A stretch of 64,000 bases of DNA from Aplysia californica (GCF_000002075.1 NW_004797551.1:75992-139991); one strand, 5' to 3'; shown: positions 12,301-27,300, counted from the first letter of the stretch. Numbers and translations are program-made. Notes: a model not told the origin generated them from the letters alone.

Positions 12301-15300
12301 CAATGTTTGCTTTGGTGGTGCTTTGACGCTTTTCTCTCCGCATGATGTCTGCAATTAGGGCCAGGCATAGGTGGGCTGAAGCCTAGAAGCTTGGACAGGC
12401 TTCTGGCAATTAGGAATGCAGAAAAGCCATACACTTGCGTGTATGTTCTGTATTTAGATTTGCTTCCTTGGGCGCGCCCCCCCCCCCCCCCCAGCTTTGC
12501 ACTTGGTTTGGAAGGTGCCGGTGGCACAACTCGCTTCTTTTCTTTTTTTTTTTTCTGTTGTTTCTGTGTGTCTTACTTTTTTCCAACTGGTGCCTGTGGT
12601 GAAGTGGTTACTTAGGCTCTTTGCCGTCGCTCACTGAAAATCCAAGTTCAGTTTTTATTGAGTGCATGCATGTGTGCCTTTCTGCCAGGATGTTGTATCT
12701 CTCCCACCTCCTATACTTTCTCAATTGTTTCTATGGGGGCGTAACAAACACCTACTTTAAAGAGAAAAAGAAAAACATTCCCAGCTCATGACGTAAGTTG
12801 TGTGGATATGCTTTTTTGTTTTGTTTCAATCCCGATGTTGGTTTCTTTTTTCATGGGATAGATTTACAGCTGGTAACATTCAACTGTTTTACTCAATTTA
12901 CTAAAAGTGCTTTGAAAATATCTCTTATGAGTGGGAAAATTTGAAAAAAAATAAATTTGAAGGACAGTTTGCTATTAATATTCATGTTTTTGTGGACATG
13001 TTTCTTGTAGACTTGCCAGGGAAAGTGAATGGATGCGTGAACTGCAGATTGAGTTGTTTTTTTTGTGCCATATTTCTGGCAGATACTTGGATCTTTTTCG
13101 TTCTTTTTTCACTTTAGCCTTCTCGGCTTTTGCTTGGTTACAAAAAAATTCACCAGCGTGGTGTAGTGGACAGGTGTTTTGTTGTTGGCTACAGGAGACC
13201 TGTATTCGATTCTAGAGTGGGGTAAATTTTTACTGAGTATCTTGGGGAAGAGTTAATGTGCAAATCCTGTCATTTCATCGCCCCAGGACTATATTGTCGA
13301 AGTGCCTCTTTACTTAAGTACACTTTGGACAAAACTGTTTTGAGGCAACGATTTGTTGATGAAGAAAAATTGGATGTTATCTCTAATTACATGTTTCGAA
13401 GTTCTTTTCCTTAGTTGAGCTTAAGATCTGAGAGATCCTTACTTCACTGTCAGGGGAGCAAATCTATTGTATATCTGTCACTTTTTCATTTTTGCATGTT
13501 ATCATCTATATGACACACAATGGTGCTGTGCTTGCATGTTATAATCTACATGTCACACAATGGTACTTTATATTTTCAGATTTTTTTTTTGATGGAGTGC
13601 CTCCTGCACACTGTCAACCTTTCATCGTGTGTTCTTTTTTTCTCTCACCTCTTTTTTTTTTTTTTTTTTTGGTTTCTAAATTCTTTGTCGTTGTGCATTG
13701 TTGAGACTAAAATTGAAGATATCAGTATTGTTTTTAAAGATTTGCTTTAATTATTATTAGACTCACTGTACCCTCCTCCTCTTTCACTTTTGATCCTATT
13801 AAATCAATTAGTTATGAATGTTTTTACAAAGAGAATTCAAGGTATATAGTTCTTTTCACCAAAAGTGCTTTTGAACCTGTATTGTATAAGTGCTCTGGTG
13901 TGGTTTGCGCCTTCTATCTTTCCTATAAAAAACTATCGTCCTTTTCTCTCCTCCTCCTTTCTTGTGTTTGTTACTCTTTTGTAAACCCCCTAACTTTTGG
14001 CGTTTATTTGACCTTATTATGTTGCAAGTGCCGTAAAACTCTACTCTTACTAAAACTAAACACTTTTCTTTCACCCTCACTCTTATGCTTGTGGTTAGTT
14101 TGAGGATGCCTCTGGTGGGTTCTACTTCTCTCCCCCCCCCCCTACCCTTTTTGCTTGGGTTTCTTTCTGTCTGTCATACTTTATCCTGGCAATAGGAAGC
14201 GACAGTTATTGTGCTGATGTGCTTCTCTGTCCGTACCCAAACAAACTCAAACCCCACTTGGATTGTCTCACAGTGCAGTCTGTGACGTGGGTGGTTGGCT
14301 GGTGCTCTGTTGTAGGTTGCTCCTTCTTTCCTGTGAAAAATCTGTCATCCATATCTCTCCTCTTTCTTTTCTTAGTATGTTGCTCTCTAGTTAGACCTCT
14401 AGTCTCTTGCACTTATATGACCTATTTAATGTTGTAAGTGCTTTAAAACTCTTACTAAAACTTGAACTTTCCTCCTTCTTTTCTTAGTCAGTTGCTTTCT
14501 AGTAAAACCTCTGTAATGTCTGGTACTTGTACAACCTATTTAATGTTGTAAGTGCAGTAAAAGTTTTACTCCCAGCAACTGAAAGTAAATCCTCACTGTT
14601 CGGTATGTGACCACGCAGGTTTGGGAGCAAGTGAAGGCCCAAAACCCGGACCTGAAGCTGTGGGAGATCGGCAAGATCATCGGTCAGATGTGGCGAGATC
14701 TCTCAGACCACGACAAGCAAGAGTTTCAGGAAGAGTACGAGGTGGAGAAGGTAAGGCCAGAGCATGGGAACAGGTTGTTGCCATGTACATCTTGGTTGTC
14801 TGTTGTCATGTTTTTGTGTTGTGATTTGTACTGTGACTGTGACATTTTTGTTTGGAGATTTTAAGAAAGCTTATTTTTGTGCCAATTTGGGATTCTCTAT
14901 TGTTTTTCTTTTTATGATTTTACTGTGGGTTTTTTTTTATTTGGTGTTTTTGCTTTGTGATTTTATTATGTTTTTGTTTGTGATTTTACTGTACTGTTTT
15001 TGTATTATGATTTTACCTATTAGCTTTCTTTAAAAAAAAAAAATTAACTGTGCTGTTTTTGTTTTTTATCAAACTGTGATGTTTTTGTTTTATGATTTCT
15101 CTAGTGGAAGTTTTGTTTAGTGATTTGTGATTTTATGATGTTTTCTATCAGTGATGATTTTACTGTAGTGTTTCTATTAGGGTTTTGTTTTTTTTGTTTT
15201 TGAAAAGTTGGCAGCTTAAAGGTACGCACAAAGAGAACACTTGCTCGCGATAAAAGCGAGCGGGATAAAGCGAGCGCTTGTGAAGAAAGAGCTTGCTTGT

Positions 15301-18300
15301 CGTTGAGGTGTACACAGAGAAAGATTGCAAATCGCTCTTGCGACTGGTCAGAACTTGGGCATTTGGCGCCGTGGCAGATTCGAGTGAAAACGAACTGTTG
15401 TTGCTAGACTGTTTTGCCGAAAATTATCCTAGGAAAACGCAAAAGAATGGGGGTTCATGAGATAAATAAAAGGAGGTGAGTGGAAGGTGAATATCACCAC
15501 TTGTTTCCTTTACTTAAAAGAAGCCCTTCTCGTTTTCAGTCCTACCATCAGCTTCAGTTCTTCGCCAATATTTTTCCAAGCACGATTCACAACGTAGCGG
15601 TTTGCGTGGTCTTTCCTTCTCTTGTCCCAAATTGCAAGTTTTTAAAACGCGGCTGATACCGAAGAATCGACATCCATTTCGGTGCTTTTGTCACTGAGAC
15701 TGAGAGAAAATACATTCTGAACCACCCAAGTCGTGACCAGACAGCCAGACAACAATGGGGGGCGTTACCAAGTACACGCTTGCAAGCGAGAAAGAATTAA
15801 CTTTTGATTTTTTACGCTTTTCAAGCGTCGCTTGAAATCCCAGGCGCCATAAAGCGAGCGTGCTTTTTGTGCGCAACAAGCAACTTTAGAGTAACATTTC
15901 ACGCGCGTGTTCCAACGCGCTCGCTTTTATCGCGAGCAAGCGCTCTCTTTGTGCTCCGGTATATGCTACATGGGTGTTACTATATTTGTTATCCCGTGGT
16001 GTTATTTTCAGGCTCAGTATACAGAGGCACTCAAAGCCTATCACAACTCGCCAGCTTATCAAGCTTGGATTGCAGCAAAAGGTGAGAGTTCCTGCTAGTA
16101 GTTCTTTCTATATATGCTTTTTTTGAAAGTGTAAAGAGGGTGGGGTGGGGGTGTGGTTGCTGTGCGCGCAGCTTGTACTACAATGGCGTGTGAATTTGTT
16201 ACTTGAATATGTTAGAAGCATGCAAGGAAAATATTCTGCTAAAGTTTGTACAAGAATTTATGAATAAGTTCTGAAGATAGAGCTGGGGTTTTTCCCTGTA
16301 ACTGGCCTAGAGTTTGAGAGAGAAAGGAACTGGACTTGGTGGATTTACCTATGCTGAATGGAGTTGTGTAGAAGTTCTCTTGGATGGGTGATTGGCAGGT
16401 GCTCTGGTGTTGTTTCCTCCTTTCCTATAAAAAAAAAACCCCCATCGTTCTTCTTCTCTCTCCTTTTTTTGTGTTTGTTACTGTCTTGTAACATCTCTGT
16501 GGGACGATCTCCCCTTCTTCTTTTTTATATTTGTTACTCATCTTCTGGCGCTCATATGACTTTATGTGGTTGCGAGCAGTGTAAGACCTCTACTAAAACT
16601 AAAACTAACATCTCTAATCTTCAGGATTTATATGACCTCATTGTGTTGAAAGTGCCGTAAATTTTTTTACTAAAACTAATTAAAGAAGTTCCTCTTGGGG
16701 AAACGATGAATGGAACATGACGCTAGTGTGACTCTACTTCTGTTCTTTCCCTCTTTTATTTTTGTCTGTCTTGCCTTTTTCCCTTCACATGATGGCTGGC
16801 ATTTGCATCTATATGCTTCTCCTTGTTCGAGTGAAACCTCTTGCTCAACAAAAGTTACAGTCGAACCAACACAGCAGCCACCTGTCAAAGATAATCATGT
16901 GGGTGGTTGGCGGGTGCTCTGGTGTGGTTTGCTTCTTCTTTCCTATCACACATATATCGTCATGATGTCTCCTCCTTTTTTTATGTTTGTTACTCTCTTG
17001 TAACACCTCTAATCTTCGGCACTTATATGACCTTATTCAATACTAAAACTTAAAAAAAAAAAGATAATCACCTGTACAAACAACCACTTCCCACTTTTCC
17101 CAAGAGTCTCTTTTTTTCTATATTAAGACAATGTCCAAGAGACCCACCTTTTAGACCACACTTCTTTTCTCCCCTACATTGGGTGGCTGTCTTGGACAAT
17201 TTTGACTGTTTCATTACCTTTCATGTTTTTCTTCTTATGGGTGGTTGGCATGTGCTCTTCTGGGGTTTGCTCCCTCTTTCTTATGAAACATCCGTTGTCA
17301 TTATCTCTCCTTTTTTTAATGATTTTTGCCCTCTTGTAAATCTAATCTTTGGAAATTGTGTCACCTAATTGTGTTGTAAGTGCCATAAAATGCTTGCTAA
17401 AGCAAACTAAACAACAGTGCTTGTATGACCTTATGCTCTTGCGAGCGCTGTAAAATTCTTACTAAACCTTTAAAAAATGAAACGAATATCTTAGGCTTTC
17501 TTTTTTCCCCCCCCTTCTGAACAATTTCAGCGGAGAGAGAAGCTGTGGACGAAGATGAGCCCGTGACAAGGCCAGAGCGACCTCCCCCCACCACCCACAA
17601 ACCTGTAAGTACAGACAAAATGGGTTACTTTTCGCCATCCACAAATGGAGATATTGTCCAAACATCGACACCAGGGTCAAATTTGTAGATTTCTATCGAT
17701 GCCATATTCTTTAAGTATAACATACCTTTTATTATTTCATACTAATAATTGTAATAAGGCTGATGATGATGATTTTTTTAAAAAGAAGTGTTAACACAAG
17801 TACCCTCTGACGCCTTTCATAGGGAGAACTAGTGCTCAAAGGAGGTACCCAGCACCGCTTAAATATCCGTAGAGAGGCAGTTCTACCGCCCTCCCCACCC
17901 CATTTTTGTTTTAGAATCAATTTTTCACATGTTTGATTTTTTTTGGTCAAGTATGGACCGAGTTTATTCTGTATTTTTTTTCTATCCAATCTAGAGTTCA
18001 AAAGGAGAAGGATCTCGTATCAGCATCTTACCGACAGATGATGAAGATGGTGAGTTACCGTTTTTGAATCAGTTGGCTCCTTTCTCAATGAAAATTGTAG
18101 TTGCTACTTTGATTTTGGTTGGATTTGAATGGATGCAGTATCAGACTTGATACTTAAATGATTTTGGCTCAGTTGTACAGAGGAACTATTGCTATAGCCT
18201 CATTACTTTGACTTTGTGGAAATTAGATTTCTGTCGTCCTAGGATGTTCCATAGCTTTGCCATCTGTAATAAAAAAGAAATTTACATTTAAATGGCAATG

Positions 18301-21300
18301 GTAGAAATTGGATCCTAGGTTTAACAAATAGTGTGGCAGAATAAGATGAGGCACTTGACCTTCAAAAGTGTGAAGGGCTTGAGCCAATTGCCTGAACATC
18401 TTTTTGGTCTTAGTTGGTGGAAATGCTACTAGTAAGTGGCACTTTTCTCAGGTCAGACTTGTTTCTTTTTGTTCTGTTTGCTCTTTCTCAGTGTAAGGTG
18501 TGGATGCTGTGGTGTGGTTTACTCCTCTTCTATCAAAATCTATTGTCCTTATCTCTCCTCCTTTAACTTTGAATGTTAGCCTCTAGTAGCGCTAGAGTAC
18601 GTAAATGACCCAATTGTATTGCACATGCTGTAAAACTACTTAGACCTGCATGTTCGCAACCCGACCCACGAGCCGGGCGATGCTATCGCTAGGCCCACCT
18701 GTACCAGTCAATGTTCGAAGTGCACTTTCGTTTTCGTGCTGACGTCGGCGTTTCCGACATAATTGTCGGAACCTGAGTAGAAATGTGAATACGAAAAAGG
18801 ACGACGACCTAAATTATCTACTTTCAGTTTCGTGCTTGAGCGGCCATTTTGAATTTCGTTTGTTGATTCAATTGTTCAGATCGTGTGGATTCATTCAAGT
18901 CCGACTCACTTGTTCTAATAGAATCTAGATCTAGATTTATATAGATCATTATAGACCTCAATGGAGGATTCATATTCCAATTCTATTGTGTCAAACCCTA
19001 TCATAGGTTGTATTGTAATATTGATGATGGTAAAAAGCATTTCATCAGGTGCGTGAATTATTTATTTTAGATTTAGAATCTAGACTGAGCTGAGTCCCTC
19101 TGTTCGGAATCAGATGCGGATTTCTAGATCTAGATCTAGTTCAAGGCCTATTCCTATTCACTTGTTCTAGATCTAGATCTAGAATCTAGATTTATTTAGA
19201 TTACTGGATCTAGATCTATATGGAGGATTCATATTCCTATTCTGTTATGTTATTGTATCAAAGGCTATTATAGGAATGTAGATTTAGATATCTAGGTGTA
19301 GGCCATATTATGCTCCTTGTTTGTTTTGGAGTGTGGTTTTTTAAAATTTGGACTTGTGTTGGCCTTTTTACATGAGGCCCATTGCACGTTCTTTTTTGGG
19401 GTAGGCCTAGGGGTAGGAGTAGGGTTAAAATTTTCAGACAATCTGGTTGAGGCTCACATGCAGGTCTAACTACTAAAACTCAGTGGTGTACTGTTAAGTG
19501 GTAATTTTTCCTGTCCATCTGTCTGTCTTACTTTTATCCTGCTTTACCCCCCGCCCCCCCCCCCCCACCCCACCCCCACCCGGGGCGGTGCCACTGACTG
19601 AAGTGTCTTTAGGCCATTCCCAAAGGGGGGACATTTCTCGTTCATGCACCGTAGAATTGTAAATGGGCTGGTTCATCAATGCCATGCTCATAACTGGGAA
19701 CTGCTGCTTTTTCTTTTCTAATTTTTACTATTGTACTTTTTCCTCTACTTCTTTTGTATGTTTGTCACATTCTTGTGACCCGCTATTTCTGGGGTGCCTT
19801 GAAAGTCGAAACAGACTTACTGCTGTTGAAGCTAGAGAGGTGAGCAGAGTAAACCTGATTCCATGTAAAAACTTCTCTGTTGACATCCACCTCTTGGCGC
19901 TCATATGACCTTATGCAGTTGCGAGTGCCATAAAACTTCTACTAAATAAAAATAATGATTCTGACACTTGTATGACCTGTCTGTATCGTATCGTAAATGC
20001 TGTGAAACTTACAAAAATTTTTTTTAAAAAGATTTTGTTACGGCTCCCTATCACACAGATTTTGAAGAGAGTTTCACCACGAAACACATTGCCCAGGCAC
20101 GCTATCTGCGCAATCACCGACTCATCAACGAGATCTTCAGCGATGCGGTGGTGCCTGATGTGCGCAGCGTGGTCACTGAGGCCAGAATGAGTGTGCTCAA
20201 GAGACAAGTCCAGTCCCTCACCATGCATCAGGTTGGAGGCTTTTTTTTTTTTAAGTTTAAAATTGCTGTTTGTATCAGTTCGGTAGGTGGTTTGATGGTT
20301 GCACCAATTGGTTCTACTTTGCTGCTGTTTTCCACACTGTTTTCTATCTTGTTATTTTTTTTTTTTTTTTCTGGCCGGTCTGAAGGAAAGATGCTGTTTG
20401 ACAGGACTCGTGTAGAACAGGCCATATTAATCGAAACAACTTGAAAGTACTGAGACTGAACAATGGCTTTGGTTCAGCCTGTTGGCTCTTGCTGTCTCGC
20501 TGAATGTGTGTGAGCAAGATAACGCACCCGACTTTTGGTTTTTTAAAAAAGTTATAGAGCTAGTGCTTCCTGTCACATAATCTGTATAAAATGTTGATCA
20601 TAATCTCAAAGCTAAAACAATAAGCTTTCAAGGCATGTCCCTCTCTTTATTCAAAACCTAGTAGTCTCTGAGATGTCGAAGAAACAAAATTTTGGTTTTT
20701 TCCAATGTAGGAAATAGGTTTACAGTGCACTGGATGATCTAGATATATAAAATAAGTTAATGTCGCAGTCAAGAGATTCCAACTCTTTACACAGAACTTG
20801 GAAGACACTCTGTCTTCACTACGTTTAAAAAAAAAGATTATGCTCGTTGATTTTGGTTAGCAGAGGTCAAGAGATTTTTGAAAGTATTTTGTGAGTTATT
20901 GGAGGGTACCACAGGTAGGTCTGCTTTCTCTCTTCTGTGTGCCACACAATTTTCCCTTTCTGTCATCTTAGGCTCTGGGATGACAAAGTGGGACCATCTT
21001 ACGAGGCACAGAATCTGTTTCCAACACCTCATTAGTAAAGATTTGAAGCCTCCTTTCGGCCGCCTTTATCAACTTCAGGGTCTCTGCTCCATACAGCAGA
21101 ACGGATTTCACACTCCTTTTGCTTAGCTTTATTTTGGTGTACTCACTGAGTAACGTTTGTGGTAATAGAGCCTGCTTTCCTGTATTGATGTATGCAATAA
21201 ATGCAAATTTGTATATGATTGATATTATGTACGCTTTTGGTGTTATTGTCTGTTATTATTTCAGATAATTCTAATGATGATGTTATTATTTTTTTAAATT

Positions 21301-24300
21301 GACTTCAAATCGTTAACGTACTGTGGTCTCTTTCAGAAAAAGCTGGAGGGAGAACTGCATCAGATAGAGGAGAAGCATGAGCTGAAAAAGAAAAAGTTCA
21401 TGGAGTCTAGTGAGGGCTTCCATGTGGATTTGAAAAAGGTTTGTAAATATATTTTTCTGTCCTAACTTTTTTCCATATTTACCGGAGTTGTTGAGAGATT
21501 GGCAGACATGCCTACTGTTCCGGAATATCCGGACTTGTTCCGGAATTCTATAAGAAAAAGGTGCTCAGCAAGTCTGCATTTCTATCAGAAAATCCAGAAA
21601 TTATGTTTTTGTTTTATGCATTGTTGAAAAAAGGATACTTTCATGAAAAAGTTTCTTTTGCCCCAACGAAGCTGTATTTTCTGTCAGTAATGCACATATT
21701 TCGTTGTCAATATTGTGATACCACTTAAATGCCCACAGCGGAGTAGCAGAGAGAGAGATAAAGGTGGGGAAAGTGGGCATGTTGCATGATGAAGTGTAAT
21801 GATGCTGCCTCGGCTGGGAGCGGCAGTACGGATTGAGAGAAGGTGCAGAGTGGGCTTGCTGTGTGATAAAATGACATGGTCTGGGTGTGATGGTGGTTGG
21901 TTTGGCCCTGACATACCTGGAAGATGTGTGTATGTGTGGTGGTGGTGGTGAAATGGAGGGGGGGGGGGAGGGGGTGCCGGATCTTTACTGTAGAATTACA
22001 TTTCAACAGCTTACACAGTGACCCAGTTTCATGCATACCAGCAGATTCACAGTACAACTATCCTTTCAAATACATATATTTACCTGCATAATTTTCTAAA
22101 TTTGTCTAAAGACATACACAAAATGACAATCACTGTGGCTACTGCCCACACTTGTTGTTTGAAGAAGATTCAAACTAGCTGGTAAGATAGTAATGGGCTG
22201 ATTTATTAAAGTCATGCTCATACTGTGCCGGAACAACGTAGGGGGAACTGCTGCTTTTCTTTCCTCATCCTATCGTCATTTTCCCCTCTTCTTCTTTTGT
22301 ATGTTCATCACTCTCTTGTGAACTGCTATTTCCGGGGTGCCTTGATAGTCAAAGCAGTCTTTGTGCTGTTGAGGCTAGAGTGGTGAGCAGAGTAAGCCTG
22401 ATTCCCCATATGGACTTCTCTGTTGACATCCACCCCTTGGCGCTCATATGACCGTATGCAGTTGTGAGCGCCGTAAAACCGTATTAAAACTACAATGTAT
22501 TAAATGGGGGCAAATTGTGTGTTTCCCTTTCTCGCAGTTATGCGAGAGCAAGCCACATGGCAAATTGTGTGTTTCCCTTTCTCGCAGTTATGCGAGAGCA
22601 AGCCACAGATCACGGAGGACATGTTCAACAACATGGTGACCAAAGCCGTGAAGGAGGAAACGAGGCAGCGACAGCAACAGCTTCTGGCCCAGCAGCAAGA
22701 GGAGGAGAGGAAGAAACAGCAGCCGCAGCAACAGACACAGCCACAGCAACAGCAGCAGCAGCAGCAGCAGAATCCCGTCGATGAGGAGGCCGTCAAATCA
22801 GAAGTAGAGGCGGCGGGGGCGACAATGGTCGGGACTCCGCCGGACTCTGGGATGCCTCCCGTACCGGGACCCGAGCCCATGGAGGTGGACAAAGATGCAG
22901 AAGCAGTAAGCCCTGATTGTGTCCTGTGGTGTTGTGTCACGTGGCAATGTGTCGTGTCAATTCACAATGTGTCGATTATCCCTTTCCTGTTTGTGTCCTG
23001 TCAATTTGCAATGTGTCAATTATTATCCCTTTCCTGTCCTGAATTTCTACTGGGCTGTTCAGGATTTGGCAGTCAGGAATTTTAGATCCGTATCACTATA
23101 CACTAGAACAACTAAACCAGTCCCACTTGATATAATTTTGTGGGTGGTTGGCGGATGCTCTGGTGTGGTGTGCTCCTTCTTTCCTATCAAACATCTATTG
23201 TCCTTATCTCTCCTTCTTCTTTTTTTTTGTTGTTTGTTACTCTCTTGTAATACCTCTAATCTTCTGGCGCACATATGACCTAATGCAGTTGCGAGCGCCG
23301 TAAAACTTTTACTAGAGCAATTGATATAATTTTGTTTGTTGCTTCGTAAAAAGATCTGATGATATAGCGTTGGATGTCTCAGAATCAGCCATTTGTTAGT
23401 TGTCCATATCTCTCCTTCTTTCTTTGTATGTTACTCTCTAGTAGGTGGGTGGTTGGCGGGTGCTCTGGTGTGGTTTGCTTCTTCTTTCCTTTCCAACATC
23501 TATCGTCCTTATCTCCCCTTCTTCTTTTTTATGTTTGTTACTCTCTTGTAACACCTCTATTCTTCTGGCGCTCATATGACCTTATGCAGTTGCGAGTGCC
23601 ATAAAACCTCTATAAAACCAACTCTCTAGTAGCACCTCTAATCTTTGGCACCTGTATGCCCCCAATTGTGTTGCAAGTTCTGTAAAACTTGTATTAAAAC
23701 TAAAATTGTTCAGAAAGTGATTTGTTCAATTTTTATATTTTTTTTATTTTACTTTTTTCCAGGCAGGAGCCCCTCAAGTAAATGGTAATGATTCTCAGGT
23801 TTCCATGGTGAGTATTTTGAGATGGTTTGAAAATTTAAGTTACTTGAAAACTGAAAACAAAAAAAAAGAACTGGACACATATTCAGAATAGTTGTGCTTC
23901 TTGCTTTGTCTTGTTTTTTACCTGTTGACACAGTTCGAGAGCGGTAGGCAGGTGCACTGGTCTGTTTGTTCCTTCTTTCTTATCAAAGATCTATTGTCCT
24001 TATCTTTCCTCTGTCTTTCCTTTGTATGTACTCTCTAGTAACACCTTTAAATTTCGGCACTTGTATGACTTTGTGTTGCAAGTGCCATAAAACTCATACC
24101 AAAATTAAAGTGTCTGTTTGTTACCACTGGTCAGTTCATTTTTATCAGTCCCACTTTTTTTCCCATCTATCTTGCCTCTTCCCAGTTCTGAATGACCATT
24201 ATTGTGTCGGTGCACTTCTCTACACTCAAACAAAAAGCAAATACAGATAGCGCAGCTGGTTTGGTCCTGCTTTTTTTGAGCGAATGGTTGGTGGGTGCTC

Positions 24301-27300
24301 TGGTTTGGTTTGCTCCTTCTTTCCTATAACAAATCTATCACCCTTTTATGTCCTCCTCCTTTTTTCGTGCTTGTTACTCTCTTGTGACACCTATTTTTTT
24401 ACACTTACATGACTTGTGTTGAAAATGTCTTAAAAGGCTTATTTTTAAAATCTTCCCTCTGTTGCCTATGTCTTGCTTTTTCATACCTCTAAATTACCAT
24501 TATTGAGTCGATGTGCTTCTCTGTACTCAAATAAACAAAACTGATTTTTCTCCCCCCATCATATTTGTCATATATTCTTTTTTTCTCCAGCCCCAGGTGG
24601 CTGCTCCAGTCGTGCTCAAAGCAGAGAGCCTGCCCCCCATGGCCGCCACACCGAGCCCTCCCCCTGTTCTCCCCGCCGTGGTGGCGGCCGAGGAGGGTTC
24701 AACCCAGGTGCCCACCACCACCACGCCAGAAAAGAGCAGCATCGGCTCCCCGAGCACGCCCAGCACGGCCGGTTCTGGTGAGTACAGCTCCTCGTGGAAA
24801 TAACCCTTTTTTGAAAAAAAAATTTCTTTCTGCTCCCTAGTTCTGTGCCTGTTTCTTTGCTTCGGTGTAGCTTTGTCTCATGTAATTGGTTCTTTCATTT
24901 CATTTCTTGATTCTGTGTATTAAAGCAAAATTTACTGTATATGCTCGCCCATAATAGGAGTGATTAAGAGAGAGAAAAAGATTGGAGAGTGAATGCTCAG
25001 TATTACATGTGTGATGTACAGCCAGGATCGGGCCCAACAAAAGGGATGTATTATTGATGATGAAACGGAAAACCCCTTTGAGGCTGGTGAATCAAACTAT
25101 AAAACGAAGCATGAAGTCTTTGACTTTTATTCCACGACGTTAGAGCAATATGAATATCCTTACTCTCAGTGCAAAAACCAAACCTTTGTAAAGGCTTTTG
25201 ATCACTCTTTGATGCCAGATTAGTATTTGGCTCCACGCATGTTGAGCTCCGGTACATTGGAAATTCACCCCGTATTATATGCGGGACCTACAAAAATGGA
25301 CACACACACACACACACACGCACATGCACACGCACACACATGTGCACGCGCACTAGTGTATTAAATGCAAGATCGTGTTATGTGCGGGTATATACAGTAC
25401 TTGTATGATATACCAACAACAAATGTGAGTTACAAGACGAGTCACCTGGCTGGTAAAGAGGTGCTGACCTACATTCCCCACCTTATGTCAACCTTGTTTC
25501 CAGGAATAGCACTTTAAATAAGGTCACTCTTATAAATTGCTATTTACTCTGTGGTTATACATCAAATACATAATAGTGTATATATCATTTTAAATGAAAA
25601 TTAATGATCCGCTATCATCTTCGGTGAAAATTTCGTCCATAGCTTGATATGTTGTGAGCAGACATAGCAGTCACGGCTGGGACTACACTACAACTATGAA
25701 GAGGGAGAGAGTGATGCTATAATTCCCGCTTATTCTTTTATTGTTGGTCCAATGAGGGCAAACAAAAGTTTCTCTTACTCGGGAATAAAAGAGCTTTCAT
25801 GGGAGCCCACTCTCGATACTAAAATTGCCATTACTGGCTGAGTAGGAAATGAAACAAAATAGCGATATTGTCGGGCGCACAATGTACGTCTACATCGTGT
25901 GTGGGAGGGCCCGATTTATGGACGCGCGCTGTAAGCCAAGCAGCAGTGAAGCGGGCAACTGTGAGCTGTGTGATCCCATCACTACCTCTGAGGAGTAAAG
26001 AAAATATAAATCTATATAAGCGAGGCATCTTGGGGAAATCAGATGCTCGTAAAATATAACGAAATTGGAGAAGCAGGCATTTTTCCCACTAGTTAGGCAA
26101 TTTTTATCTATTTTTTATTTTTTGGCTCAACGACTTTAAGTCCATACCAAAACATATTTCCATGTGAATTGTACTGAAAATTTTTGATTAATGGCACAAA
26201 ATGTGTCATTTGTCAATTTCAAGGACTATTTTTAGCTGTTGGAGTTACCAAACCTTGGCAGCCATTTTCTTGCTGGGCTTTTAGTTGAGGTTCACCATTT
26301 TAGACTTTTGCTAAGAGAAGTTACAGAAACTTTACGATTCTGCAGTCTGGCATGTATCAATCAAACTGATGGGAGGGCTAGCCTTTGAGGTCCTGTTGCG
26401 ATTTTAGATCTGTTAGGGGCAAGGACTGTGGTCTTTCAGTTCACAATGTTAGAACTATATCGGTAGAGATGTGTATAAATCGTGGCGTTTGTGATCACAA
26501 AGAGATGTATAAATCCTGGCAGGAACACAAAGCAATATACCCAAGCGCCTATGGTGTAAATGTTAAGGGCTTTACCATTGCATGCAAGAGACCTGAGTTC
26601 AATTCCTGAGTGGGGAGAATGATTTAGTTTCTCTGCCTTTCTGCTGGGATCTTTTCTTCCATCTCTCTCTGTCTGAGTTGGCCATGACAGGCATGGTTGA
26701 ACCCTGCCTCCTGAATGGTGTAAATTGTGTAGATAGAGGTGTTAAAAACATCTACGTAAAAAATCAGTTGTGAGACGTGTCTAAGCAAAGAGATGTATAC
26801 ATTTCATTATGGCGTTTGTGAACCCTTTTTGTCGAATGGACCTGTCTGGAATGCAGGGATGTTGATTCCTGAAACAATGAACGATATCGAAACAGCAGAG
26901 GGATGTAATCGTGAATTGTACAGCTCCACTGCCTCCAGGTTGAACAAAGCGGCTTAGACTAAGCCAGCTGTTCTGTGCTTTTATATGGCTAATACTCTAA
27001 AGTTACTGTCGAAATTGTCCAAGACAGCTACGAGCTACCCATTCTTGAGGAGAAAGTGGTTTTCTGAGACAGATGGACTGGAGTTTTGGGTAGTGTCTTT
27101 ATTAAAAACAAAAAAAACCGCAAAGGATGAAGTGGGAAGTGGCCGTTTGTACTGGTTATTGTCACGAACAGTTGGCTATTAGAGCAAGATTTTAAATGTA
27201 CATCCCTTTTGTTTTTTGGTGCGATCACCAAAAAGTCAGCCAGAGTTGTCTCTTTCTTGTCTTTTAACTTACAGTGTTTGTTGGACTTTGAGCTTTCTTT

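Larger units (their letters stand above)
6468..14618 (+). other. Long SMARCE1 intron 5
   Basis: Apart from SINE-A copies near 8-8.6, 11.7, 13.9 and 14.3 kb, two family T SINEs and poly-C/poly-T runs, nothing is recognised. A 171-codon reverse-strand open frame at 9442-9957 has no recognised domain. Confidence 0.6.

Noticed and set aside
22500-22940. Reverse-strand open frame with poly-Cys
   Set aside because: Shadow of SMARCE1 exon 12; the poly-Cys is the complement of the CAG repeat.
24527-24766. Reverse-strand Gly/Val-rich open frame
   Set aside because: Shadow of the GC-rich SMARCE1 exon 14.
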